Translations under genes and position numbers: made by a program
Assembly: GCA_038363925.1 (NCBI GenBank)
Contig: JAQQWL010000011.1
Span: 2,356,001 to 2,420,000, forward strand
Length of the DNA stretch: 64,000 bases
DNA from: Apiospora phragmitis
Taxonomy: Eukaryota; Ascomycota; Sordariomycetes; Amphisphaeriales; Apiosporaceae
Reading direction: 5' to 3'
The notes under the pieces: generated by a model
What the model saw: the letters and a program-made list of their open reading frames with translations, nothing else
Database searches by the model: none
Told to the model about the DNA's origin: nothing
Part shown: positions 52,411-64,000 of the stretch, piece after piece
Numbering within the stretch: the stretch's first letter is position 1
How the letters are laid out: each line of letters opens with the position of its first letter

Positions 52411-54949
52411 GTATTCTTTCTCAACGCTGACCGTTCAGATTGGGGCCCATCACTACTACCTAAGGTACGTACGCCTGCCTATCTTTCCCACTCACCATGC
52501 TATCTTGCCTCTACACAACACCCACCTTCGGCTATCCAAGCCAGAAAGAAGGGCAGAGTAAGCAACGGCAATGTGCAATCCCCATACGTGCATGGAGGCA
52601 GCTCTATGGGACCTACAATATTTCGACGGACGGAGGAAGAGCTAGCCCCAGTAGAGTAAGTCTGTTAGGTTTAGAGTCTCTCTTCACGGGAGTTTCTCCA
52701 TCATGTAGGTATTGCTGCATGTACATGGGGCCTCAGTGGGTCGTTTTTCTCCTTTTGGAGCAAACCTTTGGGTTCTTGATATCCACAGGCTGTGTGTACA
52801 AGGTACCATGTACAGCCCTCATCCATGTCTCCCATGTCTGTCCCATGTTTGGAGCTGGACCGATGGCTGGATGGAGGGAAGAAACAACAGGCCAGCCCGC
52901 AACACAACCCACTTGGCCTGCGCAAAGATGCACGCACTGTCCAGCACGAAGTACAGCAGCGGGGTTTTCTGCCAGCAGGTGGGACTCTGGGCTGGCTGGT
53001 GGTAACCAAGACCTCAATTCGGCATCTTGGGAAAATCAAGACAAGAGATTTTGACAGGCCACCGCTATGGATAACAGCCGTACAGTAGGCTCGATCTCTC
53101 AAGCACGGGTCTCACCGTGGGGTTTGCATCACAGAATAAACTTGATCTGCTCTACAGACTACAGTAGCAGCAGTCCATCCTTCCCGCAAACCCAAGAGCT
53201 GGAGCATCCGAAGAGGTGGTTACTGTTCAGTAAAGACCGGGGAAGCGTTTATTCGTCATCTCATCAACAGAGAGTATATCTAGCCGTACTCGGTTCGACC
53301 TTTTTGGCGACTGCTTTCCAACACCACCTTACCGGCTCCGCACACTGTGCGAGGCAGTTTTCTCTTCAAAGCCGCGCCAGCCCAACATGGATGCTGAGAG
53401 CTTCGGTGTTGAGACCGCACTCAGACTTCACAGGGCTGCGGTCAGCTGGTACAAAAGAAAGAGATAATTATCTCATCCCAGCGGCTCTGACGCGAGCCGT
53501 AGGTCTACCCTAACACAGACTTGGAGCAGTTCTTCTGTAAAGAGCTTGTCGTGATAAACACATATAGCACAGTGCGTGTGCAACAGCTGCCAAGGACAAA
53601 AGAGGCAGGGATCGCCAGATGGTCTGCGCCGAAAGTCAATCCAGCGAGTGAGGAGTGGAATCGGGAAATCGTGGGAGTCCCGTCAGCCCTTACTCTCACC
53701 GACCAACGGCCACACTGTTCAGGCATGGCACCGTGGCACAAGAACCTTGTTCATATCTCCCGTACTGGGTTCCTGAGACGCTGGTGGCTTGGGTGGCTTT
53801 TCTCGGATCGGTACGGTTGATGCTACGTCTACTCCGTACATGCCTAGCTATTTTCCTCTACACTGTTTCTTATTAGTCTGGCGAGAGCATCCTAGACTGC
53901 ACGTATGCGCCCAAGGTATAGATTTGAACCCTCCTGGGCTCATATTGCTATGGAGATGGAGGGAGGATCGTGTAGAAACGTTCTCTCCCTACAAGGTCTC
54001 TGGCAGGTCAAAAATAAAACCACAGGACTTCCTCGTGGTAGCCTTACGGCAATGCCATTGCTGCCCTCGACGGGCGGTCGAGCGGCAAATCTTCTCGAGT
54101 GCCAGTAAGAAGTTTCGGTTGGGAACACGGAAACGCTCTCAGACATCAACTACCGCACGCCATGGCAGGTTGCCCGTCAAGACGTCAATCGTCTTGTTAG
54201 ACAGAATACACAACCCCCCTTGGCTTCCCACAACGTATTATCCGCAAGCTGGCGCTTCGCAGAGCGAGAGCGCTTGTTCATTTCCCTCAGGCCAGGCTTG
54301 TCCATAGATTGCCAGATGCGGATCTTCTTTTACGTACGATGTGGGTAACTTTTCGAGCACAATCGCATTGTTCTTGCCGGTGGCTGAGCCCCGTGAGCAA
54401 TATGATGAACACCTAGTCCGGGTATTATCGTCATCCGCCCGCCGTCACAGTCTGGAAACGCTCTTAACCAAACCATGGGCAGCGACGCCCCAAGCGTCCA
54501 ATAGAGAATTTAATATAGAAGATTGACGACCAAGGCGTTGCAGTGCTAGAGTACCAGGAATCGCTTCGCTTCGTTCACCCCACTGCAAAGGCATCGCAGC
54601 TATTCCTTGGAGTCTTTCGCTCCCCATCCCTCCCCTCCTTTCTACTTGTACAAGATAAGCAAGGTTCCTGGTTGGGCTGCGCTCACAGATCCCGGCTATG
54701 ACAGTGGGACCACGGCAGGGTTCCAGAGCCTTGAGATTGAATCACCAGCACTTCTTAACATCCGGACCGAAGCTGGATCTAACCCAAACCGAGCGAGATA
54801 CCAGGGAATAAGTCATCAATTGGCTGCGAAATCCGTCATCTAGGAAGTAACCTTGTAGGCTGATTTTAGTCTTTCTCCCTCTGCCGAATCAGTCAGAGCC
54901 AAAGACGGGTTCGACTCAGGGACCCCCGATGCCCTGTTGTGGTCAATGA

Positions 54950-56119
54950 ATGTTGGAGGAAGTTAATAAGTGCGCACGACGTCGATCTTCTCAGCGAGCA
55001 CACACATCGTCGACCAAATTAGAAGGTCGCTTTGGCTGGAGACGGAGGGGGGCCGTCAGTCAAGACGGCAACCAATGCATGCGCTACCTGTACATCGACA
55101 GCTACTACATATACATACACATCAAATATACATTAGACCAGGGCCTGGGTGCATGCAAGTTATCTGGCAAACTGCGGCGCTCTGTGAGCTTAAACGGATT
55201 GATGTTTATGTTCACCTCTTCGGATGGCCCCTGCTCACCGGAGCTACAGAAAAACATCCAAGCAAGCTCACCAGCGAAACGAAACATCATCATCTTTAGA
55301 CGTTTCCCAAAACCAAGATTTGAGGTGATGGCTGTCTCTCGGGGCTCACAGACGGCCAAGGACGCACGTCTATTCTGGTCTTTGTTGGTCAGATGGCACA
55401 GACGAGACCATGCCTCTCTGAACCCGAGTCCCGACTCTGCCCCGAGCTCAGGCGTAGTCCCCCTCCTCATTTGTCTATTATCATCATCATCCATCATCCT
55501 GACTTCTTTCTCCCGGTGGGGATCTGAAGGCCGTAATGTCACCACGGCTCCAACGGACGTAAGAAGATCTGCAAGCACGTACCAACCCAGAGGAAGAATA
55601 TGGCCGATATGCTGCGCTGCTGCAAGGTCTCACTATCCTCTATCTTTCCGCTGTGCGCCCGTCGTTACCGCATCCTACGCAAATGGCTGCATAGCTGTGT
55701 CACGCCAGGCGCACATCCGTTACACCTGCTTCATGGGGTTGCAATGCACGATGCATCTGACATTGGACACACGCTTCTCAGAAGGGCTACCATTACATAC
55801 AACCTTGTGTTTATATCGACTGTGGCCGGGTGCGGCAACACATGGTGAGGCCACACATTACATACTATCGAGTCGTCGATGGAGCTGTGTGTGTGTGCAG
55901 TTAAAGGTTCACAACCCGGGCTCCTCTAAAAACCCAGCCATTCATTCATCCATGGCGTGCATACAAGAATATGATGGCTCGCGATGTACCCGATGTTTAC
56001 TTGCTTACTTCGGGCCATGCAGGTTCATGACCATGGTTACAGAACCGTTGAGCAGTTGCAGTTGCGTAGGCCTAACCGCTCAGCATACACACGCGGATGA
56101 GAAAGAGAGAGTCGCGTAG
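54950..56119 (+). other. Uninterrupted 389-codon frame, coding status doubtful
   Basis: ATG-to-stop frame of 389 codons with no intron. Composition is unlike the real genes here: codon third positions are unbiased, cysteine, histidine and arginine are frequent, and no domain or membrane topology is evident apart from one hydrophobic stretch near residues 165-180. A random frame this long is improbable at about 50% GC, so it deserves a check, but the sequence does not read like a conserved protein. It could be an orphan gene, part of a long non-coding transcript, or chance. Confidence 0.2.
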
Positions 56120-59100
56120 CCGTTGAGGCTTATGGCATCTTTCCGTCACCCAAACGCCGCCTGCGAGACTCGGTGCCCGCCACGGCTAGGTTGTGAATTC
56201 TAGAGCATCAGACGCATCAGATAATCTGCCCATGCATGGTGGGGCTTGCAGCAAACTAGGAAACGCCTAAATGGTTCCTCTGCAGCACTTACGTATCTCG
56301 ATGCAGGATGCCGCTTGGCCTCAACATGCTGCAATGCAGGTTATCAGACAATTTACGCCAAGCCCGCCACTTGCGTTAACATTCCCGCAACAGTCTTCGA
56401 ATAGCATCTTTTAACCCTCATCATTTGCGGATAGGTTTACACAAGAACAGAATGTCCCTTTCCACCTTGGCAGTCTTTAACCGCCCAAACATGGCGAGCT
56501 GTTTAGTCGTAACAGAAAGAAACCTTTTGGGGATCAAGATTCTGTTCATCCAGTCATCAACCCCCCTCGTGATCGTCTCCATTCTCCTAGGCATGCAGAT
56601 ATCAGACAAGGGTGCTGTTGGGACGGGCAGCCCAATCGCGAGAAACAAATTTTGGCCTGACTGACTCTTGAAGTCTACTCAGACTCCACGACCCCGGTAT
56701 GAGCAATAATTACTAGTAGCTAGGCTCAACAGTAGTAATAAAAAATACTCCCGTCTCAAGAGGCTGGCTGTTTTGTCTTGTCTTCCAGCCCTAGGCCCAG
56801 CTGCCTCCGATAAGACACACGAGAACGTGGCTTGGCAGCGCGGACACCATCGTGGTTTGCTGACTGGCTCGTGGCTCCTGCCTACTGGCTAGCACCCGAG
56901 TCAAATGGCATTGAAGACGTGTGTTTCCAGCCAGACAGCTTGCACACGTCTAATTCAGCACGGACTAACCAAAGCCTAAATGATCGCGGTGAGCGAGCCA
57001 CATGGTTGTCGATCGCTGGATTGATCCAGATTCGTACCTCTTCAGGGGTTTTTCTGTCTCACTTCGGAGGGGATTTGGACCATCATAGTCGAGGAACAGG
57101 GGGTTGCTAGTTGGCGGAGCCAGCACTGCCCGTCTGTCCGGTCGATACCGGAGCACCATCGGCAAGGAGCTGTGGCCTCCACCGTCTATTGCGGCATAGG
57201 GAGGCACTCCCGTGGATAAGGAAAAGAAAACCGCTACTAATAAGCGCTCTTCCTCACGCCAAATAAAGGAACACAATTGCGGCAAGCTGGATAATGCTGT
57301 CTCGCATGGCACTATGCGCTTCGGCGAATACACAATTGTTCCTTGGGCTGGTGGCGTCAAACTGTTAATCGAGGTCAACCTATATTAGAAAGAGCCTCAA
57401 TTGCTCGTTCAACCAAGACTTGGCCATGATCTAGAATAGCATTTTGTGCTGATATACATGATCCGGCCCAGCCATGCTTGCAGAACAGAGCATGCTCATT
57501 ATTCCGCTCTCCCCGGTGGGCCGGCCATGGGGGTAAATTACCCAAGCCATAGGTCTCAGAAGCGATTCTTTTTCTACCTCAGTGGGCCTACATTGGTAGA
57601 TTGCCTCGGAACCGAGGCAGACCGCTTAGGACGAGAGATGAAATCAGCGTCCGTTACTAAAATATCAGCTAGGCAGTACACGTCCTGTGACTGCGGTGAG
57701 CATCTCGACACCGTAGACGGGAGCTAAAACATACCAACTCTGTCGTACGCAATTCACCGCACGTACAACAACACAAGATAAGGTCTCATATACTTTTCAC
57801 TTCACTTCCGCCTCGCCTGTTGTCTTCTCGACGTGGCAAGGCATCTTCTCTGGAGGGGTCCATTGGATCACCAGTGAGCTGAAATTCATTGCAGCTCTAA
57901 AGATCGACATTATCATGCTCTAAGCACTTACTATTATTGTTTCCTTCCCGAGTTCTTGCTTCACACACACACCACCCATACAGGGGACCCCATCCAACGG
58001 GCTTGAGCACTCGCATGAGCCAGCGGCGGCCTAACGCACAGCGGGCAGCGGCTATGCAAATCGTGCGTTTGTCCAATCAGCATTTTTTTTTCCCCATGCA
58101 TGACCCCCATGGCGAACTCCAATATTTGGCAAATGGCTCTCCCTACTACCTAGGCCTCCATGGCTCGTGCTCTGATAGCCTCGGGGCGTTTCATCGGGCT
58201 GCTGCCGTCCTGGCATTCCTGTCTAGGGGCATTCAATATTAATTATGAGCTTCCAGCCAGGCCTGGGATCGACCTTACCGTCCCAGGGACATGGGAGTTG
58301 GTTCCTTGGCTGGTTTAGAAAGCCCTGTCCGTTACCACCACACTGCTATTTCTGCCTATTCTCATTGGCGAGCTGTTCCAGAAGGCATCCCGGGAAAAGC
58401 AAGCAGTACCGTCTACTCGAGCTCCTACGCATACCACCGCAGCGAGGGAGGTACCGATCATCAGATATGGCCGGAGAGGCGGCTCGAGAAGGGGGTTGAA
58501 TGTCGTACACGCCCACCTCGGTACTTGGTCTCATCGTTCCGACTCGTCAGAATCTCCCAAGTGCTTACATACCCTTGCCGTGCCCTTCCTGTTCCATTTA
58601 TTGCAATAGTACCTGGCCTGCCTATATCGACGTACGCGGTCGTATGGCGACAGACAAGGGAGCATCGAGGTAATGCTGCAAGTGCAGTACGGCACCCGAC
58701 TAACGCATGTAGGTAGCGCTTATCAGCTTACCCGTGCCATCCTGGCCACCTTCATGTTGCAGGTCCGTACAGTGCCGACCCTACAAGTACTCTCCAGTCC
58801 CATCAAGAATTCTGTTTATGGCCAATGAGAAGGACCCACGTCGACACCTACCACACTTGGTCTTGAACAGGCAAGGCACAATCAACAAGTCTCTGCTAGA
58901 GTTAGGGGCTAGGAGATTTTTCTTCCTTTAGGTGACAGTTAGCAAAGCATAAGCCAACAGTGGAGAAAAGACCGAAACTCAGAAATCCGATCCCGTCCTG
59001 CCCGTTCAATCATCAGTTCCCCTCAATGATCTTCAATCCCGCAGCGCGCCTGGGGGAGGTTATTTCTAGCAGAATCCCTAAGCCGTCAACGTGCGTTTTG

Positions 59101-59547
59101 TCTTCTCTCGGTTCGGCCAAGCCACTCATGACTTGGACCACCCCCGCGCTAGAAGAACCCTCGTAGTTCTTCTATGCTTTTGGTTCATCGTACGCTATAT
59201 TAGACGAGTTCACTGGTAGCTGGCGGCGGGCCAGGCAGCGTCGTCGAATGGAGCACCCGCTCCCAGCTAGGTTAGTTGATGATAAGTCTATCCGACCTAT
59301 CGTGTCCTGACTCTGCCAAGCCTTTCCTGCAGACGCGGACCGTTTTCCGTGCTAGGGGATAAACCCACACCCACGCGGTACTGTGGGCTATATGCAAGTA
59401 GACACACACACCTGGCGGAGGCGTTACGTATCTGCATCTATCTTAACCGGGTGAGGAAGGACCACCACCTCCCTCAGCCGCCATACCATACAGTGCGCTA
59501 TAGACTGTCCAGCAGTATGGGATTGCGAACTTTCATATGACAACGAA

Positions 59548-59565
59548 GATGATGATGATGATGAT
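59548..59565. repeat. (GAT)6 microsatellite
   Basis: Six perfect GAT units in non-coding sequence. Confidence 0.8.
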
Positions 59566-62500
59566 GTTGATGAGGGGTGTGCAGAGAATCTCGACTCCTA
59601 CCAAGTGCGACTGCTGCTACTCTGTGGCGCGCCAGAGCTGTTTTATTTGTACGTACGTCCAATTGACTTTGATGGGCGACGGCACCATCCATTAGTATTG
59701 TGGACCGAGAGAAGAGAATCTTGGCCCAATTGGAGGGCGGAACGTGGACGGGCTCTGGAATGGAATGGATGCGCGACATCCTTCTCTCTCTACCACGGCT
59801 ATCCGACTAGTAGAAAGATCCTAAAATGGTTGTGTTGTTATTGTCAACCAAACCTCATACCACATACTCACACGCGTCCTAAAAGCTAGAGCCAATCGCA
59901 CACAACTCTGATCCATCGCCATAATAGTACTATTATTGGCATTGCCATTAACTGGGAAATCAACGAGGAAACCTCACTTCTGGAATGTCTACAAAGCCGC
60001 CCCCCTAAACGAACCACAGGCAGGATGACGTAGTGGTCATGCAAGTGGCAGCAGTATAGAGGCTGGGTGGCAAAGCAAACTCCCAGTAACTTCTATACTC
60101 GACCTGGCCACATTTCTGTACTCTATTCGTCGGCATCGCGTAGAGCGTCTCAACTTTTGTATTGATCTATCTACGTCAACTGGTATGTATGAGAAAAGGG
60201 GGAGTAAAGAAATGACTCTTCACATGCAGCTTGGTATAAGAAAACGAATACTTCTTACTACCTCCTACACTAGGTCTGGAAGAGAAAGATAATTACTAGA
60301 CCTCACGCCATACTCCGTGGGTGTATATTTACTGCACACTGTGGTCGCGAAAACGCCAACACGTTCTTCTGTGTTGTCGGGATCTGAACCCTCGCACAGC
60401 GAACAATTAGCAGTGGACAATACCAGCTGGAGTACCGGGCTGGGGAGGAGGGGGAGGGGAAGAGGAAAGTGGTACAATGTGCGACGGTGTGATAGGCCCA
60501 GCGAAATAGGTTGGGTCCAAGCTTCTCGTAGGTGGAGTTCTCACCGCTACTTAGGTGCTCTCTAAAGAAACACCCTCCAGCGACTAGTCCCCGCCAAGTA
60601 CCTACCGTCGTCTACATGTACATTTGATTCTTACGGTACTGCTTCCAGTCGTGGTAATTCTCCCTCTCGTTCTCATCCGCCTCTCGCCTGCATCCCTGCC
60701 TTGACTCTTGACCCTCTCTTCCTCCCAATTCGAAGGTATGAATGTACAGGGTTGATGTAGCATTTGTCGTGGCGTCCCGATGATCGTCAAGTCGTTGGTT
60801 GTGACTTTCGCCATCATCTTCATAAGGTTGAACATGACAAGTAAGAACTTGACCAATTTTGTCTCATTCGTCTGAGCCGCTTGGCGCCCGAGAGACAACT
60901 AAACTAAACCAGCAGGCGGGAACTCTCTTCTTTATTTCCTGGCTTCCATGATTGTTTCCGTTGCTCTTCGGTGGCTGGAGAGGCTGGGGGGAGTAAAAGA
61001 GGCAAGCAAACGTCTCGAGTCTTCCGGTCCCGCAACGCTGAAAGAACCCCTATCCGGTATTCATTGGACGGCCGAGAGTCATTCCGAACGGGGTCTGCTT
61101 TCAACGACTACAACATCATGTATGTACATGTGTACAATATCATATTGGATCGGGCTCTCGACTTAATCCCTCCTCCTGCCTTGTCTGGTCCTTGCCAAGT
61201 GAGGAGGAAAATCGCCTGATCCGCCTCGAATGAGCGCGTACCACGCCCGCCAAATGTACATACTGTATGTGTGTGGGCTGGTGAATACGTATCTTCCCAC
61301 ACACGCTCTGATGGAGTCGGGGATCTGGCATGCGTACGATCCTAGGCTTCAAGGGCCCCTGTTGCTGACGGGCGAGTACTTCCACACAAAATACATGTCG
61401 TCCTGGGGGAGCAATTCTCTTCCTACTCGTACGGTTTTCTACACAGATCTTCATGAGTCGGTCTCCTCCTGTTGAGTTTAATCTATCAAGTGGGTGCTTA
61501 TTATGTATCCTCCTGCTGCGATCGTGGCCCTGATCGCGGACCGGGATGACACGGAGGAAGTCCTGATCCAGGCGGCGTCGTCTCGCGTGTCTGCTTGCTA
61601 CTGCAACGGTAGAACGGGACAGTGACAATCCACTCGTGAAAGGTCCTCTTTTGCTCCCTGGCGGGGATTTTGAGGTAGATGAATCTTACATCTGTGTGCC
61701 ATGTCAGGTGCCGCTAGTTGCGTCTGTCTAATGCGCGGCTAGGGCGATACGACTACGTAGCCGCACTTACATTTCTAGTCGCCTATGTATTATTAAAGAA
61801 TGCAAAGATTCGCCGTTAACGTGAGGATAGTGGTCGATAGCAGCTAATACTGCCGGCACATACCTCTAAGTAGACTAAAAGGTGAAACTCGATTGAGCAA
61901 AAAGCCGCACAACCTGGCCCACCACATGGGCCAGCAAAACGCGCCGTTGCATGATGGAAGTGGTCGATACCTCTGTATCATGTGCCGCCAAAAGCGTGGG
62001 CGGAAAGAACACGCTGTAATTCTTACATACCGGGCTGGCTGTCAGGGAAAAGAAACAAACCCCACAGGGCCCTTTGACCCTGTTAGCCCTTCATCAGCCA
62101 GCACCACCAGTCAGGCCCCTTTGACCGGCCACCACACAGCCACCCACAAACCCCCCGTCCCAACCACCCTGGCAGCAATCAAGCAGCAAGCAGAAGCAGA
62201 AGCAACTATGATTCGCATGCTGCATCGCGTAGAGGTGGGCAATCTTTGCCTGATGCCTGCCTGTAAGACCTCAAATGATGAGGAGCCGTGTGTTTTTTTA
62301 ATTAAAGAGCTTGGGTCTGGACTCGAACCTCGGCGTCGGCGTCACCCATCATCAATGGACCCCTTGCAACGGCATCGGAACCAGCACGCGCGCAGCAGGG
62401 AGAGGCACTATTGAATCAATTCACCCTTGTATTGTGGAAGACGGAGTGTAGGCTCATGCTAAAACTCTAACGATCGACCCGCGACAATCACGGTGATTTC

Positions 62501-63642
62501 AATCCTGGGCCCGGCCAGGATGCAATGCTGGGAAGGGAGGGAGTTTGTATGATTTGGTTTCCGCTTTCGAGCTAATAGCGAAATATCAATCGGCCTTCCA
62601 GGCTCTCCGCGTCCCTCTTTCGGGCCTTGTCTCTTTGGTGCTGCCCTTTCTTATTTCGCGAATCCCACCCCACGACAGATCGGGAATGACTTCAGGTAAG
62701 AGATTGCTAGAAATGATGATCCCAGTCGCGCCTTGCATGAGTGGGAAACAAGCTCCCGTTCGGGGAACATGAAAATAAAAGTGGCGATGAGGGATTGCAA
62801 TGCTGGTAAAAAAGACGCACGCCCATTTTGCCAGGCCCTGAGGATGAGGGAGGAGGCCTGCGCGGCCTCTACTATTACTACGGCTACAACATACAAAACA
62901 ATAGTACAGTGCTTACCCAGCTTGCCAGGCAGAGCGCGGGAATGCAGCTGTGCGGACCAGCAAGGCGGGCCCGGGAAGATCAGTGTTTCCTGTGTGTGGA
63001 AAGAGTCCGAGAGGCGAGGACCACCCCTCGACGATGCCGCCCTGAAGCGCGCTCACGCACGCATCGTTTTCCCGACTGCCTCCCCCTCGGCCTGCCAGAA
63101 CGGCAAATTAACCTAGAGGGGACATGGACATGTCGCCCACAGCAAGGACGACACCATCTTGCATGAACGCCTGGTCGATGCCAGCTCCTCCCTCTGCCTG
63201 GCCCTGCCTGCTGCCTGTCTTCCTGGGCTGGCTTGCCTGCTTGCATAATCATAATACAGCCCGTTATACCTACAGCCCGCAGGAAGGCTCTCCCCGATCC
63301 ATGCTATGCGGAACGATCCAGTCCCAGAAACAGGATGGGATGACCTGCACGCGCTCTCCATGTCCATGTATGTAGGCTAGTGTCCACAGTCATGTATTCG
63401 CTTGCATGTAGAGATATGTAGGAATATATTGACATACGCAACAAAGTGGGATATACAGAAGCACGAAGGGTGCAGAAGTGCGGGTGCTGCTGCACGCAAG
63501 CCGTCAAGCAAGCATCAGGTCTGCACGAGCACTCGTCAACAGGTGGTCTCGCCTCAACGCCTCAGTACCGTACCACTTGCATGGGGGTGGGATGAGGTGC
63601 TAATAGCGAATAGGGGAAGAGACAAGAAGAAGTAGAAGAGCG

Positions 63643-63658
63643 TGTCTGTCTGTCTGTC
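63643..63658. repeat. (GTCT)4 microsatellite
   Basis: Same motif as the tract near 46932. Confidence 0.75.
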
Positions 63659-63705
63659 TAGGTATCAATTGTCTTGCTTGCTGCGTTTCTCTCTTCTGGG
63701 TTACG

Positions 63706-63726
63706 CCCCCCCCCCCCCCCCCCCCC
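63706..63726. repeat. Poly-C run of 21
   Basis: Twenty-one consecutive C near the right edge of the window. Such a run is hard to sequence, and its length should not be trusted. Confidence 0.85.
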
Positions 63727-64000
63727 ACGAATGATTGATGATTTACACGTCTGCCACACGATTCAACCCTTAGCAAGTGCAGTTATTGGAGGAGGGGGTG
63801 TCGACGTGACAAGCAAATCAAAGAAAGGATATTAGGTTATTAGACGGCAACCTCGAAAAACCCGCCTCCCCAGCGCAGAACCCAAAGATGCAAGTCACAA
63901 CATTGAAAGACATCATCATACTGTCTGATGTTCTAGGTCGACGGGATTCCACAGTTCCCGGGGAGGGGGGCATAAGGGAATGACAGCAGCAGCCCCCTTC

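Larger units (their letters stand above)
52411..64000. other. 11.6 kb region without supported genes
   Basis: Runs from the stuA promoter to the window end. Many short frames exist on both strands, but none shows a recognisable domain, biased codon use or convincing splice structure. The longest is a 389-codon frame (54950-56119, plus), noted separately. No tRNA or 5S rRNA was identified: the few TTCGA/TTCAA motifs lack matching T-stems. Contains small microsatellites and a 21-nt poly-C run. No transposon termini or repeated copies were recognised. Confidence 0.5.

Noticed and set aside
5560..54898. Identical 16-mer at 5560-5575 and 54883-54898
   Set aside because: About one such match is expected by chance in 64 kb; the flanks do not match.
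54895..54930. T-arm-like GGGTTCGACTC
   Set aside because: The flanking bases do not pair into a T stem, and no tRNA body is present upstream.
50605..64000. StuA response-element (WCGCGWNM) matches upstream of stuA, suggesting autoregulation
   Set aside because: Only a few matches seen (e.g. 53482, 59872, 61575), which is not more than chance for 13 kb on both strands.

Overview
The window is nuclear DNA of a filamentous ascomycete (Pezizomycotina), most likely a Sordariomycete. The evidence is an APSES regulator of the StuA/Asm-1 type, a Humicola-like GH45 endoglucanase, a CAP10-type GT90 enzyme, a But2-domain secreted protein, and many short introns (about 40-210 nt) with GTRNGT donors, CTAAY-like branch sites and YAG acceptors. 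No prokaryotic, viral or intact transposon features were seen. No tRNA, rRNA or CRISPR was found by eye.

Layout: 0-9 kb holds a GT90 glycosyltransferase (-), an AidB-like acyl-CoA dehydrogenase (+), an orphan membrane protein (+) and a But2-domain secreted protein (-). 9-25 kb is a housekeeping block: an ERCC6L2-like SNF2 translocase (-), the decayed remnant of a DDX60-like DExH helicase (+), a BAR-SH3 amphiphysin (Rvs167 type, +), a SAM methyltransferase (+), a cysteine-cluster protein (+), a dienelactone hydrolase (-) and the large subunit of replication protein A (+). 25-40 kb is sparser: a PIG3-type quinone oxidoreductase (-), a GPI-anchored cell-wall protein (+), a PAF-acetylhydrolase (+), a GH45 cellulase (-) and a small membrane protein (-). 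40-45.5 kb holds an allantoate/anion-type MFS transporter and an ACSS3/PrpE-like acyl-CoA synthetase in tandem, a possible uptake-and-activation pair for a short organic acid. 48.2-50.6 kb is StuA (-). Its whole upstream side, about 13 kb to the window end, contains no gene I can support.

Sequence quality matters here. At least eight single-base length differences in G/C runs, and possibly a ninth, break otherwise perfectly conserved genes: GT90 x3, RPA1 x1, MFS x1, acyl-CoA synthetase x3, and possibly StuA x1. RPA1 is essential in the fungi where it has been tested, and its exon lengths add to a multiple of three only after a single-base correction. These breaks therefore look like assembly errors rather than pseudogenes. 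The DDX60-like helicase remnant, by contrast, shows genuine decay.

Two proteins end in peroxisomal-type tripeptides: the AidB-like dehydrogenase (SKM), and the acyl-CoA synthetase (AKL, visible only after correcting a run error). No obvious new multi-gene system was recognised. The oddest features are the cysteine-cluster protein, the 13 kb empty upstream region of StuA, and a 389-codon open frame inside that region.
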